From Acidobacteriaceae bacterium (lineage in GTDB: Bacteria > Acidobacteriota > Terriglobia > Bryobacterales > Bryobacteraceae): DNA of 5,547 nt. Each line of letters starts with the position of its first letter. Position 1 is the stretch's first letter. The notes under the pieces are model-generated. The model saw nothing but the letters and a program-made list of their open reading frames with translations. It searched no databases and was not told where the DNA came from. The position numbers were made by a program, and so were the translations under genes. The stretch is taken from the NCBI GenBank assembly GCA_019246575.1, contig JAFAQG010000991.1, positions 1-5,547 of the forward strand. The letters are read 5' to 3'. Below are positions 1-5,547 of the stretch, piece by piece.

Positions 1-1
1 A

Positions 2-955
2 AGGTGGCAATCGAACCCCCACTTGTGCGTCTCGATCGATTGCCTCCATGCGATCTTCACGTATCTCGAACAAGCAAACATTCAAATGTACCGGATGTCT
101 TCGGACATCGCCCCTTACGTAACCCATCCCGATCTGCTGCAATTTCATCGGCAAATTAAAGAGAGCCGGCGGGAGCTCGCATCCCTCGGCCAGCGTGCAA
201 ACAGCATGGGTCTGCGTCTATCGTTTCACCCCTCGCAATACATCGTCATGAATTCGCCCGACCCGGCGCTACGCCGCCAAAGTGTCAAGGATCTCACCGC
301 GCACGCAGAAATACTCGATCTGATGAATCTAGGTCCGGAAGCAGTCATCGTCATCCATGTAGGTGGCATGTACGACGATAAGCCCGCCGCGATCAACCGT
401 TGGGTGACGTGCTATAAGCATCTGCCCGAACCGGCACGCCGTCGCTTGGCGCTCGAAAATGACGACATTCGCTTCAGCGCTGCGGATCTCCTGCAAATTC
501 ACGAGCTCACAGGCGTTCGGTTGGTTTTCGACATGCAGCATCATCAGTGCCTCAACCCCGAACGCTTGGCTTGGCGATGTACGCTCGAGCGATTCCTGCG
601 CACCTGGCCGGACACTGTGCGGCCCAAAATTCACTATTCGTCGCCGCGAACACAGGCGCGAGAAATCGTCCGTATTACTCGGAAAACCGGCAGGAAGAAG
701 AAAGTCTTGCAGCCGCCCACCTGGACCGCTCATGCCGACTACATCCATCCTTTTGACTTCATCCGTTTTGCGCAGGAGACGAACGGCTTGAACTTTGACA
801 TTATGCTGGAAGCGAAAGCCAAGGACCTCGCACTCCTCCGGTTGCGGCGCGATATCGCCTCCCATGCACCCGAGCTGCAATCGCGATTTGAGCCCGGTGT
901 CGCCGCTAATGCCCCGCCCCGGCCCGCTGTTCACCCGGGCGTGGACGTCGCATGA
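2..955 (+). CDS. uvsE: UV-damage endonuclease (UvsE/UVDE family), 5' end outside the window
   Basis: TIM-barrel endonuclease that, in characterised family members, nicks DNA immediately 5' of UV photoproducts to start an excision repair route independent of UvrABC. The frame is open to the left edge, so the gene is partial; the TTG at 23 is probably internal, and several dozen N-terminal residues are missing. Numbering from that TTG codon, the metal-ligand and active-site set is visible: His69 in LSFHPSQY, His112 in VIHVGG, Glu145 in LENDD, Asp170 and His173 in VFDMQHH, His204 in KIHYSSPR, His237 in HADYI and Glu263 in MLEAKAKD. A basic loop of about 27 residues (210-236) separates the SSPR and HADYI motifs. 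The last 20 residues or so are Pro/Ala-rich and unlikely to be part of the fold. The gene ends in TGA and overlaps the 3' end of convergent emrB by 50 bp. No catalytic residue visible in this part is lost, so it is probably functional. Family assignment is strong; the true start cannot be seen. Confidence 0.93.
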   Translation, partial: RWQSNPHLCVSIDCLHAIFTYLEQANIQMYRMSSDIAPYVTHPDLLQFHRQIKESRRELASLGQRANSMGLRLSFHPSQYIVMNSPDPALRRQSVKDLTAHAEILDLMNLGPEAVIVIHVGGMYDDKPAAINRWVTCYKHLPEPARRRLALENDDIRFSAADLLQIHELTGVRLVFDMQHHQCLNPERLAWRCTLERFLRTWPDTVRPKIHYSSPRTQAREIVRITRKTGRKKKVLQPPTWTAHADYIHPFDFIRFAQETNGLNFDIMLEAKAKDLALLRLRRDIASHAPELQSRFEPGVAANAPPRPAVHPGVDVA

Positions 956-2480
956 TGAAAGGTAATGGCGTGAGACACGCCACAACCGCAGACATAACCC
1001 AGAAGCTGTTTTCAAACGTAAGCGCGTTGCTCTGCGCCGCGAAAGTTCGCTCCGCCATCCGCATCGCCTTCTCGCCTGCGACCACCGGGTCGAAACCTTG
1101 CGATTGAAACATCGTAGTAAACTCCGCAAGCATTCGCTTGAAAGCGAAGCTGGCAGTATGGGTCGCAAAGTTGGCCTGGTGCTGCTGATTCTGTCGTGCC
1201 AGAAAAGTCGTCAGCAGCGAAGTTCCGATCGCCCCACCCATGTTCCGTGCAAAATTCGACATCCCCGACACCTGATTGTTCTTCTCGCGCGGAACTCCGA
1301 TGTAGTTCAACGTGCTGATAGGAATAAAAATCAGCGGCATAAAAATAACTTGAATCATGCGCAGAATTACCACAGTCCGAAAATCGATGCCCAGATAGAT
1401 AATGGTCATGAGGTGCAGCGTCAAGGATGTGCCGAGAAACCCTAAGGACACCAGAATGCGAGGGTCGATCTTCGTTCCCGTAATGCGCCCCGCAATCGGC
1501 ATCATCAGCATCAGCACCAATCCACCGGGCGATAATGCCATGCCCGCCCGTTCGGCCGTGTAACCCAGACTCGTCTGCAGGAACTCCGGAATCAGCACCG
1601 TCGATCCGAACAATACGACTCCTAAAATGAACGAAAAGAAAACAGCCGTGCCAAAGTTACGATTCTTGAGCAGCCGAACATCTACGATAGGATCCGGGTG
1701 ATACCACTCCCATAAAAAGAACGCAACCAGCAGCGGTACGCCAATACTAAACATCGTCCTGATTAAGGCCGATGCGAACCAATCATTCTCCTGGCCTTTA
1801 TCAAGCACAAATTGAAAACACGCCACTCCTGTGACGATCAATGCCAGTCCAATGTAGTCAATCCTGATGCCCGCTTGCCTCTCCTGTTCAATCCACGGCG
1901 GGTCTTCTACCATCCGGTGCGTCAGAAATAGCGACAAGATCCCAACCGGGAGATTGATAAAGAAGATCCAGTGCCAGGTGTAGTTATCGGTAATCCAGCC
2001 GCCTAACGTCGGCCCGATCGCCGGCGCAACAACAACCGCCATGCCATAAAAAGCAAACGCCATTGCACGCTTCTCAACGGGGAAGGTATCGGCGAGAATC
2101 GCTTGCTCCGAGGGTTGCAGTCCGCCGCCGCCCGCGCCTTGCAGCACACGCGCGAACACCAGCACAGCCAGGCTCGGCGCTATGCCGCACAAGAAAGAAC
2201 AGGCGGTGAATAGCGCCACACATAGCATGTAGAAGCGTTTCCGACCGATGACTGTCGAGAGCCATCCCGAAATCGGAAGAACAATCGCGCTCGATACTAA
2301 ATAGCTCGTGAGCACCCATGTCGCTTCCTCGTATGTCGCTCCCAGCGAGCCGGCGATGTGCGGCAATGCAACGTTCGCAATCGAGGAATCCAGTACTTCC
2401 ATGAAGGTCGCGAGCGTTACTGTAAGTGCCACCAGCCAGGGATTATGCGATGGCTTCCAGTCGCCGTGCGGTACAGCCAT
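906..2480 (-). CDS. emrB: EmrB-type drug efflux transporter, MFS DHA2 family (14 TM)
   Basis: Inner-membrane proton-driven exporter that works with an EmrA-type adaptor to expel hydrophobic or amphipathic compounds. The protein has 524 residues, close to E. coli EmrB (512). DHA2 signatures occur in order: motif D1 LDSSIANVALPHIAG at 30-44, motif A GWLSTVIGRKRFY at 72-84, motif B RVLQGAGGGG at 111-120, and antiporter motif C around 146-163 with GPTLGG. The segment NYTWHWIFFINLPVG at 166-180 is also typical of EmrB. Hydrophobic segments are spread along the chain as expected for 14 helices, with a longer hydrophilic stretch at about 428-490 before the last helix. The C-terminus is basic and Gly-rich. 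ATG at 2480 is chosen because it leaves a short cytoplasmic tail before helix 1; no clear Shine-Dalgarno precedes it. It lies only 3 bp after the emrA stop (TAACGAATG), which suggests translational coupling. The substrate cannot be read from sequence. Confidence 0.95.
   Translation of the reverse strand: MAVPHGDWKPSHNPWLVALTVTLATFMEVLDSSIANVALPHIAGSLGATYEEATWVLTSYLVSSAIVLPISGWLSTVIGRKRFYMLCVALFTACSFLCGIAPSLAVLVFARVLQGAGGGGLQPSEQAILADTFPVEKRAMAFAFYGMAVVVAPAIGPTLGGWITDNYTWHWIFFINLPVGILSLFLTHRMVEDPPWIEQERQAGIRIDYIGLALIVTGVACFQFVLDKGQENDWFASALIRTMFSIGVPLLVAFFLWEWYHPDPIVDVRLLKNRNFGTAVFFSFILGVVLFGSTVLIPEFLQTSLGYTAERAGMALSPGGLVLMLMMPIAGRITGTKIDPRILVSLGFLGTSLTLHLMTIIYLGIDFRTVVILRMIQVIFMPLIFIPISTLNYIGVPREKNNQVSGMSNFARNMGGAIGTSLLTTFLARQNQQHQANFATHTASFAFKRMLAEFTTMFQSQGFDPVVAGEKAMRMAERTFAAQSNALTFENSFWVMSAVVACLTPLPFIMRRPRPGEQRAGAGH
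966..982 (+). other. Short perfect stem-loop just after the uvsE stop codon
   Basis: TGGCGTG-AGA-CACGCCA forms a 7-bp stem with a 3-nt loop, starting 10 nt after the TGA of the endonuclease gene and lying within the coding region of convergent emrB. No T-run follows on the plus strand, so it is not a canonical intrinsic terminator. It could act as a 3' stabilising or Rho-linked structure for the uvsE transcript, or be a chance result of codon choice in emrB. Confidence 0.3.
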
Positions 2481-2483
2481 TCG

Positions 2484-3710
2484 TTACTGGATCCGGACCT
2501 TGGGCTCGACCGACATGCCGGGCCGCAATCGCGCAAGCCCGTCCTGATTGGGATTGAAACGAATGCGTACCGGGATACGCTGCACCACCTTCACAAAATT
2601 GCCTGTCGCATTCTCGGGAGGCAGAACACTCGCCACTGCTCCGGTCGCCGCACCTATGTTCTCGATCACGCCCTCGAAGTCTTCTTCCAGCGCGTCGACG
2701 TGAATCCTCGCGCTCTGCCCATGTTTGATCGCCCGTAGTTGTGTCTCTTTGAAGTTGGCTGTGACCCACAATCCCTTCATCTGCGCGATCTGCATCAATT
2801 GCTGACCGGCCGAGATATGGGCCCCCACCTCCGCCGAACGCCGCAGCACAATTCCATCTACCGGAGCAACAATCTTCGTGTAGCTCAACTTCAGTTGCGC
2901 TTGCTCGAGTTCCGCCTCTGCCGTGTCGGCCGCTGCTCGTTGCGATTGAACCGTCGCGCGGCGTATAGCCAGCATCTGCGATGCCGTTTTTTGATACTGC
3001 GCAAGCCGTGCCTGTGATTCCGCAACTTGCGCGCGTCGCTGATCCACCGTATGCTCTGCCGCGGATAACGCAGCCTGATTCGCGGCGACTGTTGCGGCCT
3101 GCGATTTGGCTGTTGCAACTATCTGATCGTATTCCTGTTGCGAAACCTCGTCTTTGGCGATCAACAGCTTGTACCTTTCGAAATCTGCCTGCGCACGTGT
3201 GTTCAGAGCTTCGGACTCCGCCAATCTCGCCCGCGCGGTGTCGCGATCCCGTTCCGCCGTTTCCAACGCGGCCCGCGAACTGGCCACCTGCGCCTCTCCC
3301 GAACTGAGGTTCGTCACATTCTCAGCCTGCGTTATTGGGACATTCGGTTGCTGCGCACTCACCTGCGTGCGTGCCTGCGCAAGCTGCGCACGCGCCTGAT
3401 CCAGCGCAACCTGGAAATCGCGCGTATCCAAATCAACCAGCGGTTCCCCTGTGCTCACGGTCTGATTGTCTTCCACGTACACTCTGACGATCGTGCCGTC
3501 CACGCGCGCGGTCACAGGATTCAAATGTCCGTCGACCTGAGCGTCGTCTGTCGATTCAAACTGCCGGGCGTACAACCAATAAATCAGCGCAGCGGTCGAA
3601 AGAACCAATAGGATTGCGAAAAAAATAAGAAACGCCTTGCGGCGACTTTGTCTCCGCCCTCTAACGGCGCTAACTTCGTCTTCGTTACTACGCGTTGTAA
3701 CACTTGACAC
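2484..3710 (-). CDS. emrA: EmrA-type HlyD-family membrane fusion protein (periplasmic adaptor)
   Basis: Periplasmic adaptor linking the EmrB pump to an outer-membrane channel. The protein has 408 residues (E. coli EmrA has 390). In order: a basic cytoplasmic N-terminus (RGRRQSRRK, 17-25), one TM anchor at about 26-48, and the hallmark STDDAQVDGHLNPVTARVDG at 53-72 opening the first half of the biotinyl-lipoyl domain. Next comes a long Ala/Gln/Arg-rich alpha-helical hairpin at about 98-275. The second lipoyl half at about 276-310 contains YTKIVAPVDGIVLRR, and a beta-barrel region at about 311-400 contains LPPENATGNFVKVVQRIPV, which closely resembles EmrA proteins. The start is a GTG at 3710: an in-frame stop lies at 3753-3755, no better start exists between them, and no downstream ATG precedes the TM segment. 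The start overlaps the end of the aminotransferase gene by 23 bp, with no strong ribosome binding site, consistent with coupled translation. The GTG choice is the least certain part. Confidence 0.93.
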   Translation of the reverse strand: MSSVTTRSNEDEVSAVRGRRQSRRKAFLIFFAILLVLSTAALIYWLYARQFESTDDAQVDGHLNPVTARVDGTIVRVYVEDNQTVSTGEPLVDLDTRDFQVALDQARAQLAQARTQVSAQQPNVPITQAENVTNLSSGEAQVASSRAALETAERDRDTARARLAESEALNTRAQADFERYKLLIAKDEVSQQEYDQIVATAKSQAATVAANQAALSAAEHTVDQRRAQVAESQARLAQYQKTASQMLAIRRATVQSQRAAADTAEAELEQAQLKLSYTKIVAPVDGIVLRRSAEVGAHISAGQQLMQIAQMKGLWVTANFKETQLRAIKHGQSARIHVDALEEDFEGVIENIGAATGAVASVLPPENATGNFVKVVQRIPVRIRFNPNQDGLARLRPGMSVEPKVRIQ

Positions 3711-4866
3711 ACGCTTGTTTAAACTTCGCCATTTCCTCTCTCGTCCCCACCGTCACTCGTACCCACGTGGGCCACCCCGGCCACACTCTGCCGATATACA
3801 CTTTTTCCATCGTCATCTTGTTATAGAAATTCTGACCGGTGTCTTTCACATTCATCATGAAGCAGTTACTTTCGGAAGGGATAAATTCAATATTTTTCGA
3901 GGTAAGAAAGTCAAAAGTATCTTCCCGGTTGTCCGACATGATCTCGCGGCGCTCGGCTACAATGTTTTTCGCTCTCAGGCTCGCTGTCGCGCCCACCATC
4001 GCGGTTATGGGCATCGCGCCTGCGCTGTATACCCGAATTTTATCGAGCAAGTCCGGACGCGCAATCGCCGCGCCCGCCCTCAAACCCGCCATGCCGTACA
4101 GCTTTGAGAAAGTTCGTAGAATTATGACGTCTTTGTCGTTCGCCGCCAGGTCAACACAACTCACGGCGTTCTTAGAAAAATGTATGTAGGCCTCATCGAT
4201 CATCACAATGGAGCCGGCGGGCTTGTTCGCGACCAGCCATTCGATATCCGCCCTGCTCGTCACCGTGCCTGTTGGATTATTTGGATTACAGATATAAAAC
4301 AATCCGGCATTCGCAGCCGCTGCACCCATGGCCTTCACATCGTGATTCCAAGTCCCCTTCGTTAGCGGAACGCTTACCGCCTTCGCACCGATAAAACTGG
4401 CCGCGCGCTCGCCGGCTTCGTATCCTGGGTCTGCTTTTACAAACGCACGCTCCTTCGAGCAGAACGCCAGCACCGCTTGGTGTAGTGGCGCGCTCGACCC
4501 GGCGAAGACCTCGACATACCTGTCCGCCGGTTCAAAGCTGAACCTCACGCCTTCCATCGCCGCCAATGCTTCCGCAAGCTCGTCCGCGGTCTCATACATG
4601 TAGCGACCGCCCTTCTTCACCACGTTGTAAATCGCGTCGGCCGCTTCAGGGCACGGTCCCATCGGGTTTTCATTGGCGTTAATCTTCACCGCATCCGGCG
4701 GAATATTTCTCACCTTCGAGAGTTGCGCAAGCGCGTGCTCGTTGTAGAAGGGCAAGGCCGCACCCGCGGTGAGCAGGCTCGCAATGCGGCCGAACTCCCG
4801 TCTCGAAAACCCGCGGATTACGAGATCACTCCGCTGCCGCCGGTTGAGAGAAACGTTTGTGCCCAT
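3688..4866 (-). CDS. Tat-exported PLP-dependent aminotransferase, histidinol-phosphate aminotransferase (HisC)-like
   Basis: Fold-type I class I/II aminotransferase, 392 residues from ATG 4866. The N-terminus is a twin-arginine signal: SRREFGRIA at 21-29 (Arg22-Arg23), a hydrophobic stretch LLTAGAALPF, and a likely cleavage after ALA at 45-47. The mature protein of about 345 residues matches the usual HisC length. Active-site features are intact: NANENPMGP near the mature N-terminus, NPNNPTG at 194-200, DEAY at 224-227, the Schiff-base lysine in TFSKLYG (Lys255), Arg263 in GLRAG, and the carboxylate-binding arginine in WVRVTVG (Arg370). A CxxC (Cys386, Cys389) sits close to the C-terminus. 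HisC transaminates histidinol phosphate in the cytoplasm; periplasmic export makes that role unlikely, and the true substrate is unknown. The start at 4866 gives a normal Tat n-region. In-frame ATGs at 4920 and 4941 would extend the gene into the divergent hydrolase gene and lack clear ribosome binding sites. It is the first gene of the operon with emrA and emrB. Confidence 0.88.
   Translation of the reverse strand: MGTNVSLNRRQRSDLVIRGFSRREFGRIASLLTAGAALPFYNEHALAQLSKVRNIPPDAVKINANENPMGPCPEAADAIYNVVKKGGRYMYETADELAEALAAMEGVRFSFEPADRYVEVFAGSSAPLHQAVLAFCSKERAFVKADPGYEAGERAASFIGAKAVSVPLTKGTWNHDVKAMGAAAANAGLFYICNPNNPTGTVTSRADIEWLVANKPAGSIVMIDEAYIHFSKNAVSCVDLAANDKDVIILRTFSKLYGMAGLRAGAAIARPDLLDKIRVYSAGAMPITAMVGATASLRAKNIVAERREIMSDNREDTFDFLTSKNIEFIPSESNCFMMNVKDTGQNFYNKMTMEKVYIGRVWPGWPTWVRVTVGTREEMAKFKQACVKCYNA
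4747..4866 (-). other. Twin-arginine (Tat) signal peptide of the aminotransferase
   Basis: This region covers most of the signal, from the start to roughly residue 40; the predicted cleavage follows Ala47 of the ALAQ sequence, slightly further downstream. The layout is a polar n-region of about 20 residues, the SRREFG core matching the Tat consensus S/T-R-R-x-F, then an uncharged, Ala/Leu/Gly-rich h-region ending before an Asn-Glu-His turn. Tat export carries folded, cofactor-loaded proteins, which fits a PLP enzyme. Some Tat signals remain as membrane anchors, so a periplasmic-facing anchored form is also possible. Confidence 0.85.
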
Positions 4867-4872
4867 GCCCGG

Positions 4873-4878
4873 ATCATA
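4873..4878 (-). promoter_or_regulatory. Candidate -10 element (TATGAT) for the aminotransferase-emrAB operon
   Basis: On the minus strand TATGAT lies 6 nt upstream of the chosen aminotransferase ATG and matches the sigma70-type -10 consensus at five of six positions. A start site at the usual distance would fall at or next to the ATG, implying a leaderless or nearly leaderless mRNA. This would fit the absence of a clear Shine-Dalgarno. No convincing -35 hexamer is seen 16-18 bp upstream, so this is a weak candidate only. Confidence 0.22.
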
Positions 4879-4912
4879 CAGCAGACATTTGATTGGGATC
4901 GGTTCATCTGTT

Positions 4913-5547
4913 ATGCGCATGACTCGTTTGGCCTCGCTCATCGTCACGCTGTTGGTTCCGCTTTGGTGCTTCTCCGCTCCACTCGATGTCAACCAGCTCT
5001 TCGTGTTCGGCGACAGCCTTTCGGATGTCGGTAACACCAACACTCTGACTCTCGGATTTTCTCCCGGGTCGAACTATGATCACGGCCGCTATACCGATGG
5101 CCCGGATACAAACCCTGCCACGCGTGGACCCTTCGGAGTATGGGTCGAGCAACTCGCGCCCAAGCTAAACGTCCCCGTCCCGGCATCTTCTCTGAATGGC
5201 GGAACCGATTACGCATTCGGAGGTGCCGATACCGCCGGAGGTGTGCTGATCCCCTCAGTCGCTAGTCAGGTTCAGACATTCCTGGGCGATCACCCGGCTG
5301 CCCCCTCCCACGCGCTGTACACGTTTTGGGCAGGAGCGAACGACATCGCCGACGGCATGAATCCGTTGACCGCCGCGAACAATATCGAATCCGACATCCG
5401 CATCCTAAGCGCAGCAGGAGCCAAGTATTTCGTCTGGCTCAATCTGCCGCCGCTCGGCTACACTCCTGATGCCATTGCGGCTGGTGACAGTGCGCTCGCA
5501 ACTGAGGCATCCAACGCGTTCAACCTCGAATGGCAAACGGACATTTA
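4913..5547 (+). CDS. Secreted GDSL/SGNH-family lipase/esterase, 3' end outside the window
   Basis: Serve as ester hydrolases in the SGNH superfamily; substrate here unknown. The frame is open from ATG 4913 to the right edge without a stop (211 codons), so the gene is partial. The N-terminus is a Sec-type signal peptide: MRMTR, a hydrophobic stretch SLIVTLLVPLWCF, and a probable cleavage after Ala22 (FSA). Block I is FVFGDSLSDVGN at 30-41 with nucleophile Ser35. Block II, around NGGTDYAFGGADTAGG at 95-110, supplies the oxyanion-hole glycine. Block III is FWAGANDI at 138-145 with Asn143. The catalytic Asp/His block V near the C-terminus lies beyond the window. The style FGDSLSDVGN belongs to the larger plant/EstA-like GDSL group rather than the small TesA type. 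A second ATG two codons downstream (4919) is also possible. It is divergent from the aminotransferase with 46 bp between starts. A C-terminal sorting or autotransporter domain cannot be excluded from what is visible. Confidence 0.9.
   Translation, partial: MRMTRLASLIVTLLVPLWCFSAPLDVNQLFVFGDSLSDVGNTNTLTLGFSPGSNYDHGRYTDGPDTNPATRGPFGVWVEQLAPKLNVPVPASSLNGGTDYAFGGADTAGGVLIPSVASQVQTFLGDHPAAPSHALYTFWAGANDIADGMNPLTAANNIESDIRILSAAGAKYFVWLNLPPLGYTPDAIAAGDSALATEASNAFNLEWQTDI

Noticed and set aside
329..1168. Long minus-strand open frame of 279 codons opposite the endonuclease gene and the emrB 3' end
   Set aside because: It lies antisense to two well-supported genes, its translation is rich in Arg/Ser/Cys without a recognisable domain, and it looks like a by-product of GC-rich codon use.
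2358..2738. Plus-strand open frame of 126 codons across the emrA-emrB junction
   Set aside because: Shadow of two strongly supported minus-strand genes, with no recognisable motif in its own translation.
2941..3420. Apparent repetitive GC-rich, Ala/Gln/Arg-coding stretch
   Set aside because: It is explained by the coiled-coil hairpin of EmrA, not by DNA repeats.
3637..4107. Plus-strand open frame of 156 codons opposite the aminotransferase
   Set aside because: Antisense to a gene with intact catalytic motifs; the translated sequence is His/Arg-rich without family features.
4889..4917. TTGATT with TATGCG 17 bp downstream as a plus-strand promoter for the hydrolase
   Set aside because: The -10 match is poor and would overlap the start codon, so transcription would begin inside the gene.
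4867..5043. 59-residue N-terminal extension of the aminotransferase up to an initiation codon at 5043
   Set aside because: It would overlap the signal peptide and GDSL block of the divergent hydrolase and place the Tat motif about 80 residues in; ATG 4866 gives a normal Tat signal length.

Overview
The window (5,547 bp, moderately GC-rich) carries five protein-coding genes packed almost end to end. No RNA gene, mobile element, CRISPR array or long intergenic stretch was seen. Two genes run off the window: a UV-damage endonuclease on the left and a GDSL-type secreted hydrolase on the right. The gene mix fits a Gram-negative, diderm environmental bacterium: an EmrAB-type pump, a Tat-exported aminotransferase and a Sec-exported SGNH hydrolase. 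My impression from protein style is Acidobacteriota, but this is a guess from memory that I could not test by search.

Layout, left to right. (1) Positions 2-955, plus strand: 3' part of a UvsE/UVDE-type UV-damage endonuclease whose first residues lie outside the window. (2) Positions 906-2480, minus strand: EmrB, a 14-helix DHA2-family MFS drug transporter. Its 3' end overlaps the endonuclease gene tail to tail by 50 bp. (3) Positions 2484-3710, minus strand: EmrA, the HlyD-family periplasmic adaptor, ending 3 bp before emrB begins. (4) Positions 3688-4866, minus strand: an aspartate-aminotransferase-fold PLP enzyme of the histidinol-phosphate aminotransferase (HisC) type with a twin-arginine signal. 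Its 3' end overlaps the emrA start by 23 bp. (5) From 4913 to the right edge, plus strand: a GDSL/SGNH hydrolase with a Sec signal peptide, divergent from the aminotransferase across only 46 bp.

Genes 4-3-2 read as one minus-strand operon (aminotransferase, then emrA, then emrB). The adaptor and inner-membrane pump would form two parts of a tripartite efflux system; no outer-membrane channel gene and no regulator is visible here. The aminotransferase carries a complete PLP active site but appears to be sent folded to the periplasm. That argues against ordinary histidine biosynthesis and for modification of a substrate or product outside the cytoplasm, possibly linked to what EmrAB moves. The endonuclease and the hydrolase show no obvious functional link to the operon. 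The transcribed strand is resolved at both edges of the operon by overlap or near-overlap, so any regulation must sit inside neighbouring coding sequence or in the 46-bp divergent gap.
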